Shown in pieces: positions 33,497-41,114 of a stretch of 64,000 bases of DNA. The DNA lies in assembly GCA_947501265.1 (NCBI GenBank), contig CANMVY010000001.1, positions 333,012 to 397,011 of the forward strand, in the 5' to 3' direction. The translations under genes were made by a program, and so were the position numbers. Position 1 is the first letter of the stretch. Every line of letters starts with the position of its first letter. This stretch comes from Bacteroidota bacterium. GTDB taxonomy: Bacteria > Bacteroidota > Bacteroidia > UBA7662 > CANHCV01. The notes under the pieces were generated by a model. It was not told where the DNA came from, made no database searches, and saw only the letters and a list, made by a program, of their open reading frames with translations.

Positions 33497-34198
33497 CAAC
33501 AACTCCTCTACCCACTTCATGCGTTCTCCGTACCAACTGAATTTTTCTCCATCCACCAACTCGACCTTCGACCAAGGAAACATGGCCTCCACTTCGGCAA
33601 AGTGTTTTTCTGAAAACGGATAAGGTTCACTGGAAAGAAAAACGCGTTTCGGGAAGATTTTTCCCATAAAATCGATGGAGATTTCGGGATAACGATCCCA
33701 ATCTTGAAGAACGTTGGAATACCCTAAACGATTTAACACCGAGCTGATGTACGTGTCGCCTCCGGCGCCCATCCATGGTTTCTTCCAGATGAGGTACAAC
33801 ACCGATTCTCCATTACCGGGCTTCGACAGTTGCTCCCAAAGGGATTCGAGTTCGTTGGCCCGGACTTCCGATTTCTCAAAAAATTGGGCTAAACGACGCA
33901 TTTCCGAGAACGCTTCTTCCACCGATGATATTTCAGTGACGAACACTTTGGAGAACTCAGAAATCGCTTTGGCATCCTCTTCCCGATTTTCTTCTTTGTT
34001 CATGATCACCACCGTAGAATTCAAGGATCGAATTCGGTCGATGTTCGGGTTTTTCGTTCCTCCTACCTTGATTTTTTCTTGAAGTAACGAAGGAGGATGC
34101 ACACAAAATGTGGTGATTCCCACCAACTCTTCCTCCAAACCCAGAGCCACCAACCATTCGGTGAGGGAAGGAACCAATGAAACGATGCGGTGTTTCAC
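33494..34198 (-). CDS. BtuF/TroA-like substrate-binding protein without signal peptide
   Basis: 234 residues with a GTG start 4 nt after the upstream stop. The helical-backbone metal receptor fold is shown by RIVSLVPSLTEWLVALGLEEELVGITTFCVHP, a family hallmark, and DTYISSVLNRLGYSNV later. Members bind cobalamin, haem or siderophores in the periplasm. Here the first residues (MKHRIVSLVPSL) are already the first beta-strand, so there is no room for a signal peptide. It is therefore cytoplasmic unless the start is wrong. No permease or ATPase gene is near. The function may be intracellular and unrelated to transport. Confidence 0.85.
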   Translation of the reverse strand: MKHRIVSLVPSLTEWLVALGLEEELVGITTFCVHPPSLLQEKIKVGGTKNPNIDRIRSLNSTVVIMNKEENREEDAKAISEFSKVFVTEISSVEEAFSEMRRLAQFFEKSEVRANELESLWEQLSKPGNGESVLYLIWKKPWMGAGGDTYISSVLNRLGYSNVLQDWDRYPEISIDFMGKIFPKRVFLSSEPYPFSEKHFAEVEAMFPWSKVELVDGEKFSWYGERMKWVEELL

Positions 34199-34202
34199 CG
34201 AA

Positions 34203-35555
34203 TTACTTACGGATGGAAGCGATTAAATCTTGCTTAGTAATGATGTGGAGCTTTCCATGATGGTCTGACATCAATACCGCTGGTGCCGATTTCATTTTTT
34301 CTGCCACTTCTTCTACCGTAGCATTTCCTTCTACTTGAGGAAGGGCCGCGCCCATCACTTCATCCACCCTTTTTAAGGTCGTTGAAGTATCGGCAATGAT
34401 GGAAGAAAACAACGAAGCTTCATCCAAAACTCCCACGCAGCGATCGTTCTCCATCACCGGGATTTGAGAAATGCCGTGCTTGGTCATGTTGTTCAAGGCC
34501 GTGCTGAGGCGATCGTGAGGATGCGCTGTTACCAACGGCAAATTCAAATGTCCTTCGATCAAATTGATCGCACGGGTTGGCGTTAAAAATCCACGCTCGC
34601 GCATCCAATCATCGTTGTACACTTTTCCAACGTAACGACTTCCGTGATCGTGGAAAAGAACCACCACGACATCGTCCTTGGTCAATTGATCTTTCATTTG
34701 ACGGAGACCTTGAAAGGCAGAACCGCAAGAATATCCAAGGAACAAACCTTCTTTCTTGGCGATTTCGCGGGTCATGAGTGCGCCGTCTTTATCGGTTACT
34801 TTCTCGAAATGATCAATTGTATCGAAATCAACGTTGGCTGGAAGAATATCTTCTCCAATGCCTTCGGTGATGTAACTGTAAATTTCATTTTCATCGAAAA
34901 TTCCTGTTTCCTTGTACTTTTTGAATACGGAACCATAGGTATCGATGCCCCAAATTTTGATGTTCGGATTTTTTTCTTTCAGGTACTTACCTACCCCACT
35001 GATGGTTCCACCCGTTCCAACGCCAACCACAAAATGGGTAATTTTCCCTTCGGTTTGTTCCCAAATTTCAGGGCCGGTAGTTTCGTAATGGGCTTTCCAA
35101 TTGGATAAGTTATCGTACTGATTGGGATAATAGGAATTAGGAATTTCTTTGTTGAGGCGTTTGGCTACAGAGTAATAAGAATCGGGATGCTCTGGACCAA
35201 CGTTGGTTGGACAAACGATCACCTCGGCTCCTACGGCACGAAGAATGTCCATTTTTTCCTTGGATTGTTTGTCGTTCATCGTACAAATCAATCGATATCC
35301 TTTTACGATGGCAGCGAGGGCCAAACCCATTCCTGTATTTCCGGAAGTTCCTTCGATGATGGTACTACCTGGTTTCAACAAGCCGGCGGCCTCGGCATCC
35401 TCGATCATTTTCAACGCCATGCGATCTTTCACCGATTGACCGGGATTGAAGTATTCGACCTTGGCTAAAACGGTTGCTGGGATATCTTCAACCACTTTAT
35501 TCAGTTGAATCATGGGAGTGTTGCCAATGGCTTCAAGGATATTTTTGTACCACAT
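34203..35555 (-). CDS. cystathionine beta-synthase-like PLP enzyme with two CBS domains
   Basis: 450 residues. The PLP type II fold carries the Schiff-base Lys43 in FNPGQSVKDRMA, the phosphate/substrate loops EGTSGNTGMGLA and VGTGGTISGVGKYLK, and SCGSAFQGLR. Residues ~325-450 are a pair of CBS domains (AHPHDRLSTALNNMTKHG, VMENDRCVGVLDEASLF). This layout, catalytic core plus regulatory CBS pair, is that of cystathionine beta-synthase rather than the ~310-aa cysteine synthases. It condenses serine or acetylserine with homocysteine or sulfide. The exact substrate is not fixed by sequence reading. Confidence 0.9.
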   Translation of the reverse strand: MWYKNILEAIGNTPMIQLNKVVEDIPATVLAKVEYFNPGQSVKDRMALKMIEDAEAAGLLKPGSTIIEGTSGNTGMGLALAAIVKGYRLICTMNDKQSKEKMDILRAVGAEVIVCPTNVGPEHPDSYYSVAKRLNKEIPNSYYPNQYDNLSNWKAHYETTGPEIWEQTEGKITHFVVGVGTGGTISGVGKYLKEKNPNIKIWGIDTYGSVFKKYKETGIFDENEIYSYITEGIGEDILPANVDFDTIDHFEKVTDKDGALMTREIAKKEGLFLGYSCGSAFQGLRQMKDQLTKDDVVVVLFHDHGSRYVGKVYNDDWMRERGFLTPTRAINLIEGHLNLPLVTAHPHDRLSTALNNMTKHGISQIPVMENDRCVGVLDEASLFSSIIADTSTTLKRVDEVMGAALPQVEGNATVEEVAEKMKSAPAVLMSDHHGKLHIITKQDLIASIRK

Positions 35556-35572
35556 AGTTGTAAAAGTTATTG

Positions 35573-35580
35573 CAAAAATA
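35573..35580 (-). promoter_or_regulatory. -7 box TATTTTTG of the CBS-domain enzyme gene
   Basis: Exact TANNTTTG match on the minus strand, 17 nt before the ATG at 35555. Confidence 0.6.
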
Positions 35581-35628
35581 GGGAGAATTTAGGGAGAAAC
35601 CGTTGGAAAAGTAAAACGGAACGGCGGA

Positions 35629-36177
35629 TTATTGCAGGGTCTTCCACTTTTTCCATCCGCTGAAAGCGAGAAGGGTAAAAATAGCAAACTGGATGGCCAC
35701 GAAAGGAGCTCCTTTGTAGGCGTAAAGGGGAATAGAAATCAAGTCCAGTGCGATCCACCAAATCCATTGCTCGGTCGCTTTTTTGGCCATCAGGACCATT
35801 GCACTAACGGAAGCCGCCGAAACCAAGGCATCAGCCAGTGGAACGGTGCTGGTGGTGAACCGTTGAAGGATGACATAGAAAAGGATGAAAAATCCGAAAA
35901 ATAAACCCCATGAAAGTTGCTTTTCTTTCAGAGTCCAGGAATGGATGGAAACTTCTTTTTCGGGTTTTCCCCACATCCACCATCCCCAAATGCTCATGAG
36001 TGCGAAGTAGATGTTGATGCTGCCATCGGCAAACAGTCCCCAATCGGCAAAGCAGAGGTAGGCTTGGATGGATACGCCCAGGAATCCGGTGGGGTACGCC
36101 CAAATGTTGGCTTTCCGGGCGAAAAAAACCGATGCCAGGTTGAGCAGAACCGAAATGATTTCGAGGAATCCGGGCAT
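35629..36177 (-). CDS. pnuC: nicotinamide riboside/mononucleotide transporter PnuC
   Basis: 182 residues from the ATG at 36177, overlapping the murF stop by one base. About seven hydrophobic segments and PnuC motifs are present: ANIWAYPTGFLGVSIQAYLC, INIYFALMSIWGWWMW with the Trp-rich pore signature, and WIWWIALDLISIPLYAYKG. PnuC passively imports nicotinamide riboside, trapped by a kinase whose gene is not in this window. Co-transcribed with murF, without obvious functional link. Confidence 0.92.
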   Translation of the reverse strand: MPGFLEIISVLLNLASVFFARKANIWAYPTGFLGVSIQAYLCFADWGLFADGSINIYFALMSIWGWWMWGKPEKEVSIHSWTLKEKQLSWGLFFGFFILFYVILQRFTTSTVPLADALVSAASVSAMVLMAKKATEQWIWWIALDLISIPLYAYKGAPFVAIQFAIFTLLAFSGWKKWKTLQ

Positions 36178-37484
36178 CAAGCTTCGTCCAGAAATTTTTC
36201 TACAGCAATTCCTCGGGAGCCTTTGAACAGCATCCAGCCGCCGGTGTAATCGGTTAATTTTTTGGAAGAGCGCAGGGCGGCCACGTTTTCAAATCCGAAC
36301 ATATTCGGGCCAAAGTTGGGTTGTTGTTTCAGCATAGCAGGACCCACAAGCCACACCTCGGAAAAATTCATGCGTTTCACTTTTTCAACGATGGAGTAGT
36401 GTTCGGCTTCTTCGTGCGGCCCCAACTCCAACATATCGCCCAAAACAACAATTTTCAGGTCGGATTGGATGTTTTTCTCGAAGTTATCAAGGGCGAGTTC
36501 CATGCTGGAAGGATTGGCATTGTAGGCGTCAAGCAGCAAATGAACGCCCTCTTTTTCGAGGTATTGACTTCGGTTATTGGAAGGAGAATATCCCGAGAGT
36601 GCCTTTTCCATCATTCCAAAATTCACTCCGTAATATTTGCCAACCGTTGCAGCCGCCAAAAGGTTGTAAAAATTGTAATGGCCGATGAGTTGGGAAATAA
36701 CTTCTGGATCGTTGGGATCGGGAGGGAGGGAGAAATTCCATCGGAATCGCACGGTAGGATCGGCGGCAATGAATTCACCAATAACGTCGCAATCCTCGGA
36801 AGTTCCATAAAAAAATGCGTTGGAATCGTTCCCGGAACGCCCGGCGAGCAGGGCATCATCTTTCAAAACAAACTTGGTTCCTTGGTGCACATTGAGGTAA
36901 TCGAACAAAGCTCCTTCCTCTTCTACCACGGCTTCAAACGAACCGAATCCTTCGAGGTGTTCTTTCCCGAGGGAAGTGAGGAGTCCGGAAGTTGGGCGTC
37001 CGATTTCGCAGAGAACTTGAAGTTCACCGGGATGGTTGGAGCCCATTTCGAGCACCAAAATTTCGGTTTGAGGAGGTGTTGAGAGGATGGTTAGCGGCAA
37101 GCCGATGTGGTTATTGAAATTGCCGGGAGTGGAATGAACGCGGAAACGCTGTTGAAGAACGGCCGTTACGAGTTCTTTGGTGGTGGTTTTTCCGTTGGAT
37201 CCCGCGATGCCGACCACGGGAATGTTCAGGTGTTGGCGATGTTCGCGGGCAAGGTCTTGGAGGGCGATGGTGGTATCGGCCACCCATACGCATTGGGGAT
37301 GATTTTTGAGATCTTCGCGGGAGGTGAGGGCCATTCCGGCGCCTTGTTGAAGAACATCGAGAACAAATGCATTGGCATCAAATCGCTCTCCCTGAAGGGC
37401 CACGAAAAGGGCGCCGGGGATGGGGTTTCGACTATCGGTAAATACGCGTTGGTTGCAATGGAGATAGGCCTGGTACATGTTCAT
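36177..37484 (-). CDS. murF: UDP-N-acetylmuramoyl-tripeptide--D-alanyl-D-alanine ligase
   Basis: 435 residues. The Mur ligase P-loop GIAGSNGKTTTKEL is at ~92-105, followed by HSTPGNFNNHIGLPLTIL and LEMGSNHPGEL, then the C-terminal domain with LLDAYNANPSSMELALDNF, VVLGDMLELG and VLLKGSRGI-like FKGSRGIAVEKFL. It adds D-Ala-D-Ala to the UDP-MurNAc tripeptide in the cytoplasm. It is not in a dcw-type cluster. A second in-frame ATG lies two codons inside. A TACCTTTG box ends 4 nt before the first ATG. Confidence 0.95.
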   Translation of the reverse strand: MNMYQAYLHCNQRVFTDSRNPIPGALFVALQGERFDANAFVLDVLQQGAGMALTSREDLKNHPQCVWVADTTIALQDLAREHRQHLNIPVVGIAGSNGKTTTKELVTAVLQQRFRVHSTPGNFNNHIGLPLTILSTPPQTEILVLEMGSNHPGELQVLCEIGRPTSGLLTSLGKEHLEGFGSFEAVVEEEGALFDYLNVHQGTKFVLKDDALLAGRSGNDSNAFFYGTSEDCDVIGEFIAADPTVRFRWNFSLPPDPNDPEVISQLIGHYNFYNLLAAATVGKYYGVNFGMMEKALSGYSPSNNRSQYLEKEGVHLLLDAYNANPSSMELALDNFEKNIQSDLKIVVLGDMLELGPHEEAEHYSIVEKVKRMNFSEVWLVGPAMLKQQPNFGPNMFGFENVAALRSSKKLTDYTGGWMLFKGSRGIAVEKFLDEA

Positions 37485-37488
37485 GCAT

Positions 37489-37496
37489 CAAAGGTA
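37489..37496 (-). promoter_or_regulatory. -7 box TACCTTTG 4 nt before murF
   Basis: Exact TANNTTTG match followed by ATGC and the murF ATG at 37484. The spacing predicts a leaderless or nearly leaderless transcript. No TTG is seen at the -33 position. Confidence 0.5.
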
Positions 37497-37844
37497 AAAA
37501 GAATGAAAAAAGAATGGGTGTGTTTGCAACATTTTACACCCTTCAGTTGTCTATACAACAATCGATGTCCAGCTTGGAATTCATTCTTGATTTATGTTGG
37601 TCGTAGTTGTGTGTTTTTCAAGGTCCCACTTCGGTGGGACTTTGTGTTTTGAGATGAATTGGGGACCAAAAAAAATTGCAGAAAATAGAATTTAACGGGG
37701 ATCAACATCATGGCTGAGTTTTAGATTCTGCAGGAATCCGAAAGGTTGCTGAATGGCAAACCATTCATTAAGCCTTGTTTCCAAAGTTGATTCAAAAAAA
37801 TGAAAACTTTGATTATTTGAACTTCACTATTCTAAAATCCCCAC
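37497..37844. other. non-coding gap between murF and the 44-aa gene
   Basis: No convincing reading frame on either strand. It holds a plus-strand terminator-like hairpin at 37619-37644 (described separately); otherwise it is AT-rich sequence in which I see nothing specific. Confidence 0.6.
37619..37644 (+). terminator. orphan terminator-like hairpin with TTCG loop
   Basis: 11-bp stem with one G-U pair (37619-37629 with 37634-37644) around a TTCG tetraloop, followed by the broken T tract TGTTTT. It points in the plus direction, but no plus-strand gene ends upstream. It may end a small transcript or act as a simple stable hairpin. Confidence 0.45.
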
Positions 37845-37979
37845 TCACAGAATCATCTCCAACAAACCTTTCCCCAATACCAACCACAAAATCCCCTTGA
37901 TTAAAAAGAAGAAAAACCCAACCCAGCCCAATCGCTTAAGCCATCCTCGAAATCCTTTCTTACCTGGTTGCTCTTCCAT
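37845..37979 (-). CDS. 44-aa membrane protein
   Basis: 44 residues: a basic N-terminus (MEEQPGKKGFRGWLKRLGW), then one hydrophobic stretch rich in Phe, Leu and Ile (VGFFFFLIKGILWLVLG), ending LLEMIL. It fits a single-span inner membrane protein with the basic end inside. I recall similar Phe/Leu-rich mini-proteins (W-x-G-F-x-F-F-L-I-K-G-L pattern) in other Bacteroidota but cannot name a family. The case for it being real is strong because a textbook promoter (TTG-N18-TAGTTTTG) ends 7 nt before the ATG. Confidence 0.7.
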   Translation of the reverse strand: MEEQPGKKGFRGWLKRLGWVGFFFFLIKGILWLVLGKGLLEMIL

Positions 37980-37986
37980 GACATCA

Positions 37987-37994
37987 CAAAACTA
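37987..37994 (-). promoter_or_regulatory. promoter of the 44-aa gene (TTG-N18-TAGTTTTG)
   Basis: Exact TANNTTTG box on the minus strand with TTG at 38013-38015, 18-nt spacer, and the ATG 7 nt downstream. The promoter diverges from the S9 peptidase gene. Confidence 0.75.
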
Positions 37995-38060
37995 AACAAC
38001 TACCGCCACCTTCAAAAGTTTTCCGCCCCTGCATTCATCCCTTTACCTTATTTTTACAAA

Positions 38061-40196
38061 ATGAAGAACTTTATCCTTTTCATCGCGCTCCTCCTCGGCG
38101 CATCCTTGCACGCCCAAGAACAACTCAGTATCCGCGACGCCGTTCTCGGCCTGCGCGACAAATACCGGCCCGATAACCTGCGCAACTTGCAGTGGATCAA
38201 AGGAATGGACGCTTTCTCCCAAACCGAAAAAACCGACTCCGGCTGGATCATCACCCTCACCGAAGTTCCTTCTTTCAAAAAGAACTTGGTAACCACCCTC
38301 AAAAAAATCAACGAAGCCGGAAAATTCACCGGGAAAGATGCCCTCGCCTCCATTCCTCCCATCACCTGGATTAATGCTGACGCCTTCGAATTTTCCAAAG
38401 GCCTTCAACGTTACCAATTCACCCGCATCAACAACAACGTTTTGCTGGTCGCCTCCACTCCAGCCGATGCGGAACACCTTGAAACCGCTTCCAACGGATC
38501 CATCGCCTACGTGAAAGACAAAATCGTTCACATCGAAACCAAAGCTGGCCAGAAATGGACCGTGGGAAATCCGCAAATGACCAACGGACAATCCGTTCAC
38601 CGAAATGAATTCGGAATCGAAAAAGGATTGTTCTGGTCGCCAAACGGGCGATTTCTCGCTTATTATTCCATGGACGAGTCGCCTGTGGCCGATTATCCCG
38701 TTCCCAATTGGAGCACCACCCCCGCTACCGTTCAACAGGTGAAATACCCCATGGCCGGTCAGCCTTCCCACCGCGTTTCCCTCCTGGTTGTAGATGCTTC
38801 AACCGGAAAAGAAATCCGGGTGCAAACGGGCAATCCCGACGAGCATTACCTCACCAACATCAGCTGGGATCCTTCCGAAAAATTCGTGTACATCTTCAAA
38901 CTTAATCGCGAACAAAATCACCAGAAACTGAATCAATACGAAGCGGCTGACGGAAAATTTATCCGCACATTGCTGGAAGAAAAAGATGAAAAATATTCTG
39001 AACCTCTGCACGAAATTCATTTCGTGCCCAATGGAAAAGGGCAATTCATTCGATTGAGCCGGCAGGACGGTTACTCCCATTGTTACTTGCACGATGCTGC
39101 CGGTCAACTCATCAAGCAACTCACTAAAGGTCCTTGGGAAGTGCTTTCGTTCATCGGATTCGATGCAATGGGCAAACATTTCTACATCACAGATAACCAA
39201 GGCGATTACCTCAGCACCTTCGCTCACAAAGTTTCTTTGGATGGAAGGATGTCGGCCACCAAACTCCCTTCTGGAACTCATGCCATCCAATTTTCCCATT
39301 CGGGCAAGTACCTCATCGATCAATTCAACTCCATGAAAGATCCCATGGTGGTTTCAGTCCTTGATTTGAATGGAAAGGTCTTGAAAGAACTGTTGCGCAG
39401 TGCCGATAAATTAGCCAACATAAAAACGGCCAACGTTCAATTGCTGAAGTTGAAGTCGGCCGACGGAAAGTTTGAACTTCCTGCCAAGTTGATGCTCCCC
39501 GCCAATTTCGATTCTGCCAAAAAATACCCAGTCATCGTTTATCTCTACGGAGGGCCGCACTTGCAACTGTTGAAAAACAGCTACCCTGCTTCCGGCAACC
39601 TTTGGTACGACTACATGACTCAGCAGGGATTCATTGTTTTTTCCATGGAAAACCGTGGAGCGGCCAATCGAGGAAAAGACTTCGAGCAAGCCACCTTCCG
39701 TCAGTTAGGGTCGGCCGAAATGGCCGATCAGCTTCAAGGGGTGGCTTACCTCAAATCCCTTCCGTACATCGATACCACCAAAATGGGCGTGCACGGATGG
39801 AGTTTCGGCGGATTCATGACGACCGGCTTGATGACCCGTTTCCCGGGTACGTTCCAGGTGGGCGTTGCCGGTGGACCGGTGATCAATTGGGAATGGTACG
39901 AAGTGATGTACACCGAGCGTTACATGGATAGCCCCAAGGAAAATCCGGAAGGATACAAATCCAACAACTTGATCAATTACGTGAAAAATCTTCAAGGAGA
40001 TTTATTGATGATCCACGGAACCCAAGACGATGTGGTGGTTTGGCAGCACAGTTTGAACTACTTGAAAAAATCGGTTGAAGAAGGAAAACAGGTCGATTAT
40101 TACGTTTATCCGGGGCATGCCCACAACGTAACGGGACCTGATCGGGTGCACTTGATGGATAAGATTTCGAGGTACTTTATCGAGAAATTGAAGTGA
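38061..40196 (+). CDS. secreted S9 prolyl oligopeptidase family peptidase (DPP IV-like)
   Basis: 711 residues from the ATG at 38061, which opens the signal peptide MKNFILFIALLLGASLHAQ. Residues ~30-440 form the DPP IV N-terminal beta-propeller (ISWDPSEKFVYIFKLNR, LLVVDASTGKEIRVQTG). The alpha/beta hydrolase domain follows, with Ser581 in GVHGWSFGGFMT, Asp near 656 in HGTQDDVVVW and His near 689 in PGHAHNVTGP. It removes dipeptides (usually after Pro) from peptides in the periplasm. It overlaps the next gene in GTGA. A near-consensus TATTTTTA box is at 38049-38056. Confidence 0.93.
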   Translation: MKNFILFIALLLGASLHAQEQLSIRDAVLGLRDKYRPDNLRNLQWIKGMDAFSQTEKTDSGWIITLTEVPSFKKNLVTTLKKINEAGKFTGKDALASIPPITWINADAFEFSKGLQRYQFTRINNNVLLVASTPADAEHLETASNGSIAYVKDKIVHIETKAGQKWTVGNPQMTNGQSVHRNEFGIEKGLFWSPNGRFLAYYSMDESPVADYPVPNWSTTPATVQQVKYPMAGQPSHRVSLLVVDASTGKEIRVQTGNPDEHYLTNISWDPSEKFVYIFKLNREQNHQKLNQYEAADGKFIRTLLEEKDEKYSEPLHEIHFVPNGKGQFIRLSRQDGYSHCYLHDAAGQLIKQLTKGPWEVLSFIGFDAMGKHFYITDNQGDYLSTFAHKVSLDGRMSATKLPSGTHAIQFSHSGKYLIDQFNSMKDPMVVSVLDLNGKVLKELLRSADKLANIKTANVQLLKLKSADGKFELPAKLMLPANFDSAKKYPVIVYLYGGPHLQLLKNSYPASGNLWYDYMTQQGFIVFSMENRGAANRGKDFEQATFRQLGSAEMADQLQGVAYLKSLPYIDTTKMGVHGWSFGGFMTTGLMTRFPGTFQVGVAGGPVINWEWYEVMYTERYMDSPKENPEGYKSNNLINYVKNLQGDLLMIHGTQDDVVVWQHSLNYLKKSVEEGKQVDYYVYPGHAHNVTGPDRVHLMDKISRYFIEKLK

Positions 40197-41041
40197 GTTT
40201 CGCCCCTTCCGAAAAAATTTTGAATGAGGATGGGAGCATTTACCACCTTCATCTTCACCCGCACCAAGTTCCCGATACCATTTTATTGGTAGGAGATCCG
40301 GAGCGGGTTCCCAAGGTTAGTGCCTTATTCGATCAGGTTTCCGATCGCATCCACGCACGTGAGTTTCATACCCACCTCGGCCGCATTGGCACTACCGATT
40401 TAGCCGTTGTTTCCACCGGCATCGGCACCGATAACATCGATATCGTTTTGAACGAATTGGATGTCTTGGTGAATGAGGAGCGGGCTCAGCGCAAATCGCT
40501 TCGCATCATTCGGTTGGGAACCAGCGGAAGCGTGAACGAGACGTTGCCGGTGGGCACCTTGGTGTTTTCCGAATTTGCCATTGGCACCGAAGGGTTGATG
40601 AATTTTTACGATTGGGAGGCCGATGTTCAAGAAGAATCGTTGGCGGCGGCCTTTTCAATTCAGGTCGATAGCTTAAGCGGTGTGGCCTTGCCTTATGCGG
40701 TGGAAGCATCGTTAAATCATGAAAATTGGAGAAATCTGGCAGATGTTACCGGCATTACGGTCACCTGCAATGGATTTTACGCGCCTCAAGGCCGGCAAAT
40801 GATGGCGCCAACGCGAACCAAAAACTTCCTGCAAGAGATGGCGCAATTCAGCTGGAACGACCGAAGAATTACCAATTTTGAAATGGAAACATCTGGAATT
40901 CTAGGACTTTCCAAATTGATGGGTCATCGAGCAGCGAGTTTCAGTGCCATTTTAGCCAATCGGCAATTGGGAACGTTTCATCCCAACCCCGAAAACGTTG
41001 TGCGAAGCATGATTGAACGGGTGTTGGGTGAATTGGGATAA
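40193..41041 (+). CDS. nucleoside phosphorylase, uridine phosphorylase-like
   Basis: 282 residues with a GTG start overlapping the peptidase stop. PNP/UDP phosphorylase fold: LVGDPERVPKVSALF (phosphate loop), VSTGIGTDNIDIVLNEL, RLGTSGSVNETLPVGT and FEMETSGILGLSKLMG, where Glu-Met-Glu contacts the ribose. It splits nucleosides with phosphate. Uridine is the most likely substrate by motif, but adenosine or purines cannot be excluded. Pyrimidine biosynthesis (carB) is next, which may be coincidence. Confidence 0.88.
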   Translation: MSFAPSEKILNEDGSIYHLHLHPHQVPDTILLVGDPERVPKVSALFDQVSDRIHAREFHTHLGRIGTTDLAVVSTGIGTDNIDIVLNELDVLVNEERAQRKSLRIIRLGTSGSVNETLPVGTLVFSEFAIGTEGLMNFYDWEADVQEESLAAAFSIQVDSLSGVALPYAVEASLNHENWRNLADVTGITVTCNGFYAPQGRQMMAPTRTKNFLQEMAQFSWNDRRITNFEMETSGILGLSKLMGHRAASFSAILANRQLGTFHPNPENVVRSMIERVLGELG

Positions 41042-41091
41042 TCTCCCACCATTTACCCAAATTCCCCTCTTCCCGAACCCGATTTTCGTAC

Positions 41092-41099
41092 TATCTTTG
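41092..41099 (+). promoter_or_regulatory. -7 box TATCTTTG of carB
   Basis: Exact TANNTTTG match 15 nt before the carB ATG at 41115. It supports the ATG over upstream in-frame start candidates that lie before the box. Confidence 0.65.
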
Positions 41100-41114
41100 C
41101 AAAACTTTTTTTTC

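Noticed and set aside
36321..37082. 253-residue plus-strand frame inside murF
   Set aside because: Antisense shadow of murF, without promoter or recognisable domain.
38043..38771. 242-residue minus-strand frame at the start of the S9 peptidase
   Set aside because: Gly/Val/Phe-rich antisense composition typical of shadows; the plus strand has a signal peptide and catalytic triad.
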